From CAZCFB01 sp964511535 (GTDB lineage: Bacteria > Myxococcota_A > Polyangia > GCA-2747355 > CAZCFB01): a stretch of DNA of 32,410 nucleotides. Under the pieces are notes generated by a model. It made no database searches. It had not been told where the DNA came from and was given only the letters and a program-made list of their open reading frames with translations. The position numbers and the translations under genes were made by a program. Of the stretch, positions 22,710 through 30,783 are shown one piece after another (the first letter of the stretch is position 1; each line of letters begins with the position of its first letter). The stretch is from contig CAZEFW010000103.1 of assembly GCA_964511535.1 (NCBI GenBank), forward strand, positions 1 through 32,410. Reading direction: 5' to 3'.

Positions 22710-24773
22710 CTACTCCTGGTCTGCGCCGCGGGATCCGGAGGTCGTCTCCGCGCTGAGGCTGCGGTTGATCATGAACACGGCCAGCCCCACGATGACGAGG
22801 GCGCCGAGCCACGGCCCCAGGGCGCCGGTGAGCAGCGCGCCGTCGGTGAGCCGCACGTTGAAGGCCACCAGCGCGGCCAGGCAGAGGCCCATGAGCGCCT
22901 CGCCCGCCACGAACCCGCTGGCCACCAGCAGGCCCTTGTTCTCGATGGCCTCCCGATCCTTGGCTTCCGTCACACCCCGGCGGGCGGCCATGCGGCCGGT
23001 GATCCACTTGAAGGCGCCGCCCAGGAAGATGGCCATGGTGGTCGGCAGCGGCAGGTACATGCCCACCGCGATGAGCATGGGGGAGGGCGCGCCGATGAAG
23101 ATGAGGCCCACCGCGAAGAACACGCCCACCAGGATCAACTCCCACGCGAGCTTGCCCGAGATGATCCCCTTGCTCATGAACGCCATCAGCCCGGCCTGTG
23201 GCGCGGGCAGCGCCTCGCCGCCGATGCCCAGGCCGCCGGTGGCGATGTCGCTGGTGTGGAGCAGGGTGATGACCACCACCAGCACCAGGGAGGCGGCGAT
23301 GATGCCGAGGATCTGGCCGATCTCCATGCGCCACGGCGTGCCGCCCAGGTTGTATCCGACCTTGAAGTCCTGGGCCATGTCGCCCGCGACGCCCGCGATG
23401 CAGCACACCACGGTGGCGACGCCGAGCACCGCCAGCACTCCGGTCTTCATCGCCTCGGTCATGGTCTTGCCGTCGGCCTCGTAGCCCCCGCCCATGCCGA
23501 GCAGCACCAGCAGCCCGGCCGCGATGAGCAGCGTGGAGAGGGTCAGCCCGCTGATCGGGTTGGAGGAGCAGCCGATGATGGACACCAGGAAGCCCGCCAC
23601 CGCCGCGAACAGGAACCCGGCGATGGTCATGACGATGGTCATGATGAGGGAGACGGCGAAGGAGCCGCACAGCACCATGTAGAGCAGGAACATGGCCACC
23701 ACCATCATGGCCACGATCATCAGGATCACTTTGATGTTCAGGTCCTTGTCGGTGCGAAGCAGCTCTTCCTGCTCGCCATCCTTGGACCCGCCCAGCGCGG
23801 AGAAGGACCGGCCCAGCCCCCTGATCAGGTTCTCTCGCATGCTGTAGAGCGTGAACATGGCGCCCACGATCATGGCGCCGATGGCGATGATCTTGATGTT
23901 GTCTCCGTACAGCTTCTTGAGCCCGACGAAGCCCTCGCCGCCGCTGAACAGCGCCCCGTAGTTTCCGTCTGCCACCAAGCCGGCGATGGTGGCCCCGAAC
24001 GCAGCGTCCTGCATGGACATCATGTAGAGCAGGATCGGCATCAGGAAGAGCCAGCCGAAGATGCCCCCGGATACGGCGATGGCGCCGTACTTGGGGCCGA
24101 TGATGTACCCCACCGCCAGGAACGCGGGCGAGGGGTTGGGGCTGAGCACCGGGAAGGTGCCCTTGCCCACGGTAAAGGCGGCCTTCTGGTAGCCGCCGAT
24201 CAGGGGTATGCCGGCGCCGTTCTTGAAGAACTCCAGCAGGCCGGCAAGGCCCATGGAGCCGAACACGGTCCCGGCGCCGGACTGGCCGCCCTGGCCCGCC
24301 TTGACGATCTCGGTGCAGGCCTGGGACTCGGGAAATGGCAGCGAGGCGTCCTCGACGAAGGTGCGCCGCAGCAGGGAGACGAACAGAACGCCCAGGATGC
24401 CGCCCACGGCCAGCAGGGCGGTGGCCAGGAACCAGTTTGCCGATCCCACGTCGACGTTGTCCCACGCCCCCACGATGATGAACGCGGGCACAGTGAAGAT
24501 GGCGCCAGCCGCCAGGGCCTCGCCCACCGAGCCGGTGGTCCGGGCCAGGTTCTCCTCGAGGATGTTGCCCTTGAACATGCGCAACACCGCCATGGCCACC
24601 ACGGCAGCCGGGAATGTGGCCGCAACGGTCATTCCAGCCTTCAGGCCGAGGTACACATTGGCGCTGCCCAGCACCACGGCCATCAGGCATCCGAGCACCA
24701 CGGCAGGGACCGTGAACTCCTTGATATCGGACTTTGGATCGACGTACGGCTTGTATCCGTTCTTGCTTGCCAT
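22710..24773 (-). CDS. OPT-family oligopeptide/metal-chelate transporter
   Basis: A 687-residue integral membrane protein of the oligopeptide transporter family, with about 14-16 hydrophobic helices. Signatures include VVLGCLMAVVLGSANVYLGL and KAGMTVAATFPAAVVAM in the first helices and GCSSNPISGLT later, typical of bacterial OPT proteins. These import peptides or metal chelates with protons; substrate unknown. I start at ATG 24773, preceded by AGGA at normal spacing; longer starts add non-conserved sequence running into the divergent promoter. It heads a leftward unit with queF and the PqqD-like gene. Confidence 0.93.
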   Translation of the reverse strand: MASKNGYKPYVDPKSDIKEFTVPAVVLGCLMAVVLGSANVYLGLKAGMTVAATFPAAVVAMAVLRMFKGNILEENLARTTGSVGEALAAGAIFTVPAFIIVGAWDNVDVGSANWFLATALLAVGGILGVLFVSLLRRTFVEDASLPFPESQACTEIVKAGQGGQSGAGTVFGSMGLAGLLEFFKNGAGIPLIGGYQKAAFTVGKGTFPVLSPNPSPAFLAVGYIIGPKYGAIAVSGGIFGWLFLMPILLYMMSMQDAAFGATIAGLVADGNYGALFSGGEGFVGLKKLYGDNIKIIAIGAMIVGAMFTLYSMRENLIRGLGRSFSALGGSKDGEQEELLRTDKDLNIKVILMIVAMMVVAMFLLYMVLCGSFAVSLIMTIVMTIAGFLFAAVAGFLVSIIGCSSNPISGLTLSTLLIAAGLLVLLGMGGGYEADGKTMTEAMKTGVLAVLGVATVVCCIAGVAGDMAQDFKVGYNLGGTPWRMEIGQILGIIAASLVLVVVITLLHTSDIATGGLGIGGEALPAPQAGLMAFMSKGIISGKLAWELILVGVFFAVGLIFIGAPSPMLIAVGMYLPLPTTMAIFLGGAFKWITGRMAARRGVTEAKDREAIENKGLLVASGFVAGEALMGLCLAALVAFNVRLTDGALLTGALGPWLGALVIVGLAVFMINRSLSAETTSGSRGADQE

Positions 24774-24892
24774 CTGTCCTGGTTCCTTTTCGTGGGGTTG
24801 CCGGCAAGCTAGCTCAGATCCAGGGCATTTTGCAAGCCTGCGCGGCGCGCTTACCCCTTGGGTTTCTTGAGATTTCGTGGTAGGCATCCTGC

Positions 24893-25522
24893 ATGGCCAT
24901 GGACAGGTACGCAAAACTGGAGCTGCAGATCCGCACTTCCTTCAGGGATTTCTGGCGGGCCAAACTGACCAAGGGGCGGTCCAAGCCGATCCTGCTGCCC
25001 GGGTTTGACATCCCGCGCGGGGAGACGGTGGATCTATTCCTCCACCCGGACAAGGGAACTACCCTGTGCCTGGTGCAGCGGTCCGACTACGTCACGGTGT
25101 ACAAGCACACTGTCGGGCAGCTGGTGGGCGTTTTGACCCACTACCAGGGCATGGACGACCGCATGCTGCGAGAGGCTGTGCGAAACTCCAAGGCGCACAA
25201 TGATCTCAAGGACGTAAAGCAGCCGAAGATCAACGTGCTGAAGCTCTCTCAGCGCCTGGCGGAGGAGCGCGCCAAGGGACTCATCACCCTGGTGCTCGTG
25301 ACCGACCTGCCCGAGGTGGGGCAGCAGGCCAAGGAGCTGCTGGCCAACTTCGAGCCGGTTGCGAGCCTGATGGGCGCCTGGCTCACCTCGGCGGTTAAGC
25401 GCAAGAAGCTATGCCGGTCCCTCGACTTCTATTCGGTACAGATGCCTGGCGGTCCGGACCAGGAAGCCAAGGTCGTGCCGATGCTCAAGGGGCTGAAGAA
25501 GCTTGCAGATTCTGTAGTGTAA
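24893..25522 (+). CDS. Hypothetical 209-residue protein
   Basis: I do not recognise a family. The protein is soluble, basic in parts (KLTKGRSKP, TSAVKRKKLCRS), with a mixed alpha/beta look: FDIPRGETVDLFLHPDKGTT, then LITLVLVTDLPEV as a hydrophobic strand, and a C-terminal helix. No signal peptide, membrane helix or clear catalytic motif is seen. ATG 24893 is used; ATG 24899 is equally possible. It is divergent from the OPT gene (119 nt between starts) and ends 14 nt before the tRNA promoter -35 box. Confidence 0.75.
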   Translation: MAMDRYAKLELQIRTSFRDFWRAKLTKGRSKPILLPGFDIPRGETVDLFLHPDKGTTLCLVQRSDYVTVYKHTVGQLVGVLTHYQGMDDRMLREAVRNSKAHNDLKDVKQPKINVLKLSQRLAEERAKGLITLVLVTDLPEVGQQAKELLANFEPVASLMGAWLTSAVKRKKLCRSLDFYSVQMPGGPDQEAKVVPMLKGLKKLADSVV

Positions 25523-25535
25523 GGCGTCGCGGGGC

Positions 25536-25564
25536 TTGCATTGGCCCGTGCTTTTCGCTATTAA
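25536..25564 (+). promoter_or_regulatory. Sigma-70-type promoter of tRNA-Arg
   Basis: TTGCAT (25536-25541) and TATTAA (25559-25564) are separated by exactly 17 nt. This puts the transcription start about 10 nt before the tRNA 5' end. It is the best promoter seen in the window and probably also drives the PilZ and MshEN genes. Confidence 0.7.
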
Positions 25565-25580
25565 GCTGTTCGCTGCACAT

Positions 25581-25654
<74 letters not shown>

Positions 25655-25666
25655 CCGTTACCTCAG

Positions 25667-26017
25667 ATGTCAGATCAGCTCAAATCACCGGGAGACCGGC
25701 GCTCTTCCCAGCGTATCCCAGTGGAGATGTGGGTGGAGCAGTCCACCAGCCGTGAGGTCTATTTCCAGCGGAGCGCCAACCTGAGCGCGGGCGGAATCTA
25801 CCTCGAACACACCATCCCGCTCCCTCGCGGCACAGAGGTGACGCTCTCGTTCACGCTGCCCGATGATGCCGGCCCGCTTGAGGTCCTCGGCGAGATCGTC
25901 AATATCGGCGCCACCGGCAATGACCTCGGCATGGGGATCCGCTTCCTGGATCTGCCCGCTGCCGCGAGCGAACGGATCGACGCCTTCATCCAGCGTTCCT
26001 TGCAGAAGAACGATTGA
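25667..26017 (+). CDS. PilZ-domain protein (c-di-GMP receptor type)
   Basis: This 116-residue protein is a single PilZ domain. The two binding signatures are present: RxxxR as Arg12-Ser-Ser-Gln-Arg16, and N-x-S-x-x-G as Asn38-x-Ser40-x-x-Gly43 in ANLSAGGIYLEH. It also has the usual GEIVNIG and LGMGIRFLDLP strands, so cyclic di-GMP binding is likely. The ATG is only 12 nt after the tRNA 3' end, with no Shine-Dalgarno and no terminator in between. Its stop overlaps the next start (TGATG). Confidence 0.93.
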   Translation: MSDQLKSPGDRRSSQRIPVEMWVEQSTSREVYFQRSANLSAGGIYLEHTIPLPRGTEVTLSFTLPDDAGPLEVLGEIVNIGATGNDLGMGIRFLDLPAAASERIDAFIQRSLQKND

Positions 26018-26739
26018 TGGCCGGCGAGCTCGTCAGCCTCGTGCAGCTCCTCCGGCAGGAGGACCTGCTGCCCGACGAGCAGATCGAACAGGCGCGACGC
26101 TCCGCCGAAGCCAGCGGCCTGCCCCTGGTGAGCATCCTGCTCGACCAGCGCCTTGTGGAGGCGGTGGAGCTGCGCGATACGTTGCGCCGCCGGCTCAACC
26201 TGCCCGAACTCGATCCTGGCGCCACGCGCATCGACCCCGATGCGGTCCGCCTGGTTCCGCACGACGAGGCGCGCCGATACCGCATCATGCCGGTGGCTCT
26301 GGAGACCACGGCCGATGGCCGGCGGCTCAGGCTGGCCATGGTGGATCCGCTGGACCGCCACGCCTGCGATGACGTGGCCTTCACCACCGGCGCCCGGGTC
26401 GAGCCGATGTTGGCCCTCGATTCCCACCTGGAGGAGGCGATTCACGCCAACTACCAGGGCGTGGTGACCCGGGTGATCCAGCGCCAGCGGCCGGAGATGT
26501 CCGGCTCGGCCGGTGAGCCGACGCCTGCCAGGGGCCGAGAGCTGTTCGGCGGGCAACTTGGATCCACCCGGCTCGACACCAAACCGATGGAGCGCCCGCC
26601 AGACGAGGCGGGCGATCCCCGGTTCAGCGCGCTGCTCTCTTTGCTGGTTCGCAAAGGTGTCATCACCACCGCCGAGTTCGAACAGGAGCTCAGGGCGGGA
26701 CCAGAACCGGCTCCGGATGACACTACGGAGCAGGAGTAG
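26017..26739 (+). CDS. Stand-alone GspE/PilB N-terminal (MshEN-type) domain protein
   Basis: Residues 1-146 of this 240-residue protein match the N-terminal domain of type II secretion/type IV pilus ATPases: LPLVSILLDQRLVEAVELRD, RIDPDAVRLVPHDEARRYRI, then LAMVDPLDRHACDDV and VEPMLALDSHLEEAIHANY. No ATPase domain follows. Instead there is a linker and a short helical motif near 207-233 (FSALLSLLVRKGVITTAEFE). MshEN domains in some ATPases bind c-di-GMP, but the binding motif here is degenerate, so binding is uncertain. It is translationally coupled to the PilZ gene, which suggests a shared regulatory role, perhaps on pili or motility. Confidence 0.82.
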   Translation: MAGELVSLVQLLRQEDLLPDEQIEQARRSAEASGLPLVSILLDQRLVEAVELRDTLRRRLNLPELDPGATRIDPDAVRLVPHDEARRYRIMPVALETTADGRRLRLAMVDPLDRHACDDVAFTTGARVEPMLALDSHLEEAIHANYQGVVTRVIQRQRPEMSGSAGEPTPARGRELFGGQLGSTRLDTKPMERPPDEAGDPRFSALLSLLVRKGVITTAEFEQELRAGPEPAPDDTTEQE

Positions 26740-26823
26740 GCCTGGCAGTAGTGGCGGGACTACGATGAATCCGGGTAGAATCTAGATCTCACTGTGGAGA
26801 TTCATGTGCTACTATCGCGACCC

Positions 26824-27885
26824 ATGAAAACGCTATTCACGTGCATTATCCTGTCGTTCGGGGGGATGATCTTGTGCGCACAACCTGCGAGCGCCCAGCA
26901 GGTGGCGCCCCTGGTGCCCAAGTTCTCGCCACCCAAGGCGGCGGAGTTGATCATCCGCTTCCACGAAGCCATGGCGCAGGGGCTCCGCACCGGCGGGTTG
27001 AAGGTGATGAAACCGGGCACTGTGAGGTCCAAGCTCAAGCTCGGCGTGGAGAATGCCGGCTGCTTCGAGGGGACATGCATCTCCTCGTCGCGCGCCATCC
27101 TCAAGGTGGATCGCGTCGCCGTGGCTCACATCACCTCGGAGGGGAAGAACTACACCATCGCGGTGCGAGTGTTCAAGGGACGCAAGGTCATGGGGAGCGG
27201 CACGGGGCGGTGCGACATCTGCACCATGTCCGAGGCACTGGAGACCATGACCCGCGTGGCCGAGGAGCTCGGGACGCGCACCGAGGAGCCGCCGCCCATG
27301 GGCACGCCGCCGCCCAAGCCCGCCGCGCCAGTGGTGAAGCCCAAGCCGAAGCCTGTCCCGCCGCCCGTGGCCAAGCCGAAACCGAAGCCTGTGGTCAAGC
27401 CGAAGCCTGTGGTCAAGCCGAAGCCGAAGCCGGTGGTCAAGCCGCAGCCGGTGGCGAAGCCGAAGCCCCAACCCAAGCCGAAGCCCGCGCCGGTTGTCAA
27501 ACCCACACCGGCAGAGGAGCCCAGGGAGCCGGGCAAGCGCGGACGCAGCTGGCCGCTGTGGCCTGGCCTGGTGGCCGGTGGTGCTGGCCTTGGCGCCCTC
27601 GGAGCGGGCATTGTCCTGCTGATCCTCGACGGAGAGCCGGTGAAGTCCACGTGCCGGGGCGAGCCCCTGCCCAACCTGGAGAACTGTGCGGAGATTTACG
27701 ATTACACCATCGGAGGCGCGGTCTTGACGGGCGTGGGTGCGGCGGCGCTGGCCGCGTCCGGGGTGCTGCTGTACCTGCACTTCACCTCCGACGATGAGAA
27801 AGACCAGGCGGCAGCCTGGCGACACCTGGTCGTGACTCCCACGGTTGACGGCGGAGTGATGGTCGGTGCTGGAGGACGCTTCTAA
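26824..27885 (+). CDS. Exported protein with Cys-motif domain, Pro/Lys linker and two C-terminal helices
   Basis: A 353-residue protein of unknown function. The signal peptide ends CAQPASAQQ. Residues about 40-160 form a domain with two Cys motifs, GCFEGTCISSSRAIL and GRCDICTMSEALE, seen (from memory) in many Myxococcota periplasmic proteins that compute or sense something undefined. A linker of KPKPV-type repeats (about 165-235) follows, probably spanning the periplasm. Two glycine-rich hydrophobic segments flank a Cys-containing loop (CRGEPLPNLENC), and the protein ends VGAGGRF. The linker/helix-pair/terminal-Phe layout is shared with the TPR protein at 13974-14810. ATG 26824 is used because it begins the signal peptide; no good Shine-Dalgarno is seen. 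Confidence 0.8.
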   Translation: MKTLFTCIILSFGGMILCAQPASAQQVAPLVPKFSPPKAAELIIRFHEAMAQGLRTGGLKVMKPGTVRSKLKLGVENAGCFEGTCISSSRAILKVDRVAVAHITSEGKNYTIAVRVFKGRKVMGSGTGRCDICTMSEALETMTRVAEELGTRTEEPPPMGTPPPKPAAPVVKPKPKPVPPPVAKPKPKPVVKPKPVVKPKPKPVVKPQPVAKPKPQPKPKPAPVVKPTPAEEPREPGKRGRSWPLWPGLVAGGAGLGALGAGIVLLILDGEPVKSTCRGEPLPNLENCAEIYDYTIGGAVLTGVGAAALAASGVLLYLHFTSDDEKDQAAAWRHLVVTPTVDGGVMVGAGGRF

Positions 27886-27950
27886 AAAAAGCGCCGGCCT
27901 GGGGGGATGGCGTGTAGGGCGGCGGCGGTAAATTTTGACAACGGTGAGCG

Positions 27951-30587
27951 ATGAAGACCTGTCCAACTTGTCACGAGATTCTGCCTGACGACGCCAAGTT
28001 CTGTCCCATCGATGGGACGTCCCTGGCCTCGGTGGAGAGCGACCCGCTGCTCGGTTCGGTCATCGCCGACAGGTACCTGCTCAAGGACCGCCTCGGTCAG
28101 GGCAGCTCCGGCACCATCTATCGCGCGGAGCACACGACCCTGGGACAGATCCTGGCGGTCAAGCTGATCCACGATCACCTGAGCAAGGACGACTCCGTGG
28201 TAACGCGTTTCAAGGACGAGTCATCCGCGCTGTCCAGGCTGAAGAGCGAGCACATCGTCAAGTACTCCGACATGGGTACCAGCGCAGACGGGCGCTTCTT
28301 CGTGGCCATGGAGCATCTGGAGGGGGAGACCCTGGCGGCCAAGCTCAGCGCCGACGGGAATTTCGACGAGGAGCGGACGGCGACGATCCTGTCCCAGATC
28401 GCCGAAACTCTGGGCGAGGCCCACGGCCTCGGCTTCGTGCACCGGGACGTCCGCCCGCGCAACATCCTGCTCACCACGGCTGCCGACGGGACCGAGTTCG
28501 TCAAGCTGCTCGACTTCGGGCTGTCCAAGCTGGTGGAGCCGCGCAAGGGTGACAAGAGCCAGCCCGGCGGGGGTGTGGGGGATCCGCGCTACATGTCCCC
28601 GGAGCAGGCCTCTGGCGGCATGATGGATCAGCGAAGCGATATCTACTCCCTGGCGATCCTGGCCTACGAGATGGTGACCGGTTCGCCGCCCTTCGTCGGG
28701 CAGGGCACCTTCGACATCCTGGCCAAGCACAGGGAAGCCCAGCCGGTGCCGATCCGGGACAAGGTCGCTGCCATCTCCAAGTCGTTCGCTGACGCCGTGG
28801 CCGTGGCCCTGAGCAAGAAGCCGAAGGACAGGTACCCCACCGTCACGAGGTTCATCAACGCGCTGACGGGCAAGGCGCCGGTTAACCTGAGCAAGGAGAC
28901 CGCAAGCCGGACCGCCATGAAGGCGCCGCTGTCGCGCAAGGTGAGCGCGGAGGACAAGCGGCGCGTGATCGAGGAGGCGCGCAAGAAGGCCACCGCCGAG
29001 GCAAAGCGGCGCGCCGAGGAGGCGCGCAAGAAGCGCCTCGCGGCCGAGGCGCGCAAGAAGGACAAGGAGAAGGAGAAGGAGCCCAGCTCTCCCGTCACGC
29101 CCGTCCCGCGTCCAGCGGCTGCCAAGCCAGCTCCTGCCATGGCGCGCAAGGAGCAGGACGAGATCGCGGCCATGGCCGCGGCGGCCGAGGAGGCCGCGCG
29201 GGCTGCCAAGGAAGAGGCCGAAAACGAGAAAGAGGCCGAGGTTGCTCCTGCACCCGCCGAGGACAAGCCGCCGGCCAAGGCAATAGCACCCGCGCCAAAG
29301 CCCGAGCCCAAGCCGGAGCCGAAGCCGGAGCCGGAGCCCGAGCCAGCGCCCGAGCCTGAAGCGGCTGTGAAGCCCGAGCCCAAGCCGGAGCCCGAGCCCT
29401 CGCCGCCCGAGCCCGAGGAAGCCCCACCACCTGCAGCGGCGGCCAAGGCCCCGGAGCCGAAGCGACCCATCGAGCCGATCCCGACGCCGCCTCCCATCCC
29501 GCCCGAGGCCATCGACGAGCAGGAGGTGAGACCCGGTGAGCGCCCGCCCATGGACCCGAGCGAGAGCGGGGTCTGGTTCGCGGAGGGCCTGGCCGCGGAG
29601 CAGATGGCATCGGAGACCAAGAGCGGGCCGCTCCCCGCCATGTACGACGACTGGGTGGAGGAGGAGCAGTCCCGCAAGGCCCGGATACCGATCATCATCA
29701 TCGGCGGCGTTGTAGGGGTAGCAGCCCTGTTCCTGTTCCTGTTCATCTTCGTGCTCGGCGACAAGAAAGAAGAGAAAAAGATCAGCAAGGAGATGGCCGC
29801 GGCCCCGCTGATCCTCGACAAGGGCGTGCCAGAGCCCGGCGCCGAGCCAAAGCCGGCGCCCCGCAGCGAACCCGCAGCAGGTGACGCGGGCGCAGCGCCA
29901 GCCCCTGCAGGGGAGGCGGCCGACGCTGGCGCAGCAACCGAGCCAACCAAGGCGGACGAGCCGGGCAAGGAAGATCCGCCCGCGCCGGAGCCGAAGCCGG
30001 AGCCGAGCCCCGCAGCGCCTCCCGTGGAGCCGAAGCCCGAGCCGAAGCCGGAGCCGAAGCCCGAGCCCAAGGCCGAGCCCAAGCCGGAGCCGAAGCCGGA
30101 GCCGAAGCCCGAGCCCAAGCCGGTGGCCAAGCCGAAACCCAAGCCGGTTGTGAAGCCGAAGCCGAAGCCGAAGCCCAAGCCCAGGCCGAAGCCCAAGCCC
30201 AAGCCCAGGCCCAAGGCATCTCCTGGTCAGGCCAAGGCTCACGTGAAGGCCGGGCGAGCCGCGCTGGGGCGGGGCAGCTACTCCGAGGCGTCGGCCGAGT
30301 TCAAGAAGGCCATCGCCATCAACAAGCGCAGCGCCGAGGCGCATGCAGGACTTGGGGAGGTCGCGTTCGAGCTGGGCAAGTACGGTCAAGCCGAGCGCGC
30401 GCTCAAGAAGGCCGTGCGCTACGCCAGGCGGAACGCTGGCTACCAGATCCTGCTGGGCCACGTGGTCTTCAAGCTGGGCAAGTACCAGAAAGCTGTGGAT
30501 TATTATCAGGGAGCGCTCAAACTAAGTCCTGGGAATGCTGCGGCAAAGAGGGGGCTTGACGCTGCAAATCGGCGACTGGGCAAGTAG
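27951..30587 (+). CDS. Zinc-ribbon Ser/Thr kinase with membrane helix and C-terminal TPRs
   Basis: This 878-residue protein begins with a zinc ribbon (CPTCHEILPDDAKFCPIDG; Cys4, Cys7, Cys18). The kinase domain (about 38-305) has GQGSSGTIY, Lys71 in LAVKLI, HRDVRPRN at 164-171 and DFG at 188-190. The usual Lys of HRDxKxxN is Arg168, so activity should not be assumed. An Ala/Lys/Arg/Glu-rich helical stretch and PEPKP-type low complexity follow. One membrane helix lies at about 579-603, then a second PEPKPEPKP spacer, and about three TPRs (755-870: GRAALGRGSYSEASAEFKKA, GEVAFELGKYGQAERALKKA, GHVVFKLGKYQKAVDYYQGA). The TPRs would lie outside the cytoplasm. GGTGAG precedes ATG 27951. Confidence 0.92.
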   Translation: MKTCPTCHEILPDDAKFCPIDGTSLASVESDPLLGSVIADRYLLKDRLGQGSSGTIYRAEHTTLGQILAVKLIHDHLSKDDSVVTRFKDESSALSRLKSEHIVKYSDMGTSADGRFFVAMEHLEGETLAAKLSADGNFDEERTATILSQIAETLGEAHGLGFVHRDVRPRNILLTTAADGTEFVKLLDFGLSKLVEPRKGDKSQPGGGVGDPRYMSPEQASGGMMDQRSDIYSLAILAYEMVTGSPPFVGQGTFDILAKHREAQPVPIRDKVAAISKSFADAVAVALSKKPKDRYPTVTRFINALTGKAPVNLSKETASRTAMKAPLSRKVSAEDKRRVIEEARKKATAEAKRRAEEARKKRLAAEARKKDKEKEKEPSSPVTPVPRPAAAKPAPAMARKEQDEIAAMAAAAEEAARAAKEEAENEKEAEVAPAPAEDKPPAKAIAPAPKPEPKPEPKPEPEPEPAPEPEAAVKPEPKPEPEPSPPEPEEAPPPAAAAKAPEPKRPIEPIPTPPPIPPEAIDEQEVRPGERPPMDPSESGVWFAEGLAAEQMASETKSGPLPAMYDDWVEEEQSRKARIPIIIIGGVVGVAALFLFLFIFVLGDKKEEKKISKEMAAAPLILDKGVPEPGAEPKPAPRSEPAAGDAGAAPAPAGEAADAGAATEPTKADEPGKEDPPAPEPKPEPSPAAPPVEPKPEPKPEPKPEPKAEPKPEPKPEPKPEPKPVAKPKPKPVVKPKPKPKPKPRPKPKPKPRPKASPGQAKAHVKAGRAALGRGSYSEASAEFKKAIAINKRSAEAHAGLGEVAFELGKYGQAERALKKAVRYARRNAGYQILLGHVVFKLGKYQKAVDYYQGALKLSPGNAAAKRGLDAANRRLGK

Positions 30588-30651
30588 CTGTCAGCGGGAT
30601 TCGGGGGGGAGCCAGAGACCATGGTTCCTGACTTGGTGAGCTAGAGCAGAT

Positions 30652-30723
30652 ATGAGCGAAGAGCCCCTCTACCAGATCATCGCCATCGCCCCATCTGACG
30701 GTGCGCCCCAGGCCACTCGATAG
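30652..30723 (+). pseudogene. Amber-terminated N-terminal segment of the following gene
   Basis: ATG 30652 opens MSEEPLYQIIAIAPSDGAPQ and continues ATR before TAG at 30721-30723. The reading frame past the TAG (VQIALEEAFDLDLATVLDAF) runs without another stop into the protein at 30784-32229. The two parts together look like one continuous alpha/beta domain. A nonsense mutation, sequencing error or readthrough could explain it. Confidence 0.6.
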
Positions 30724-30783
30724 GTCCAGATCGCGCTGGAAGAGGCCTTTGACCTGGACCTGGCCACTGTCCTGGATGCGTTC

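Noticed and set aside
27330..27520. Independent DNA repeat in the KPKPV linker region
   Set aside because: It is explained by the encoded Lys/Pro linker, as are the PEPKP tracts in the third kinase.
30721..30723. Pyrrolysine-coding TAG
   Set aside because: No pyl genes or PYLIS-like structure are visible; mutation, error or simple readthrough is likelier.
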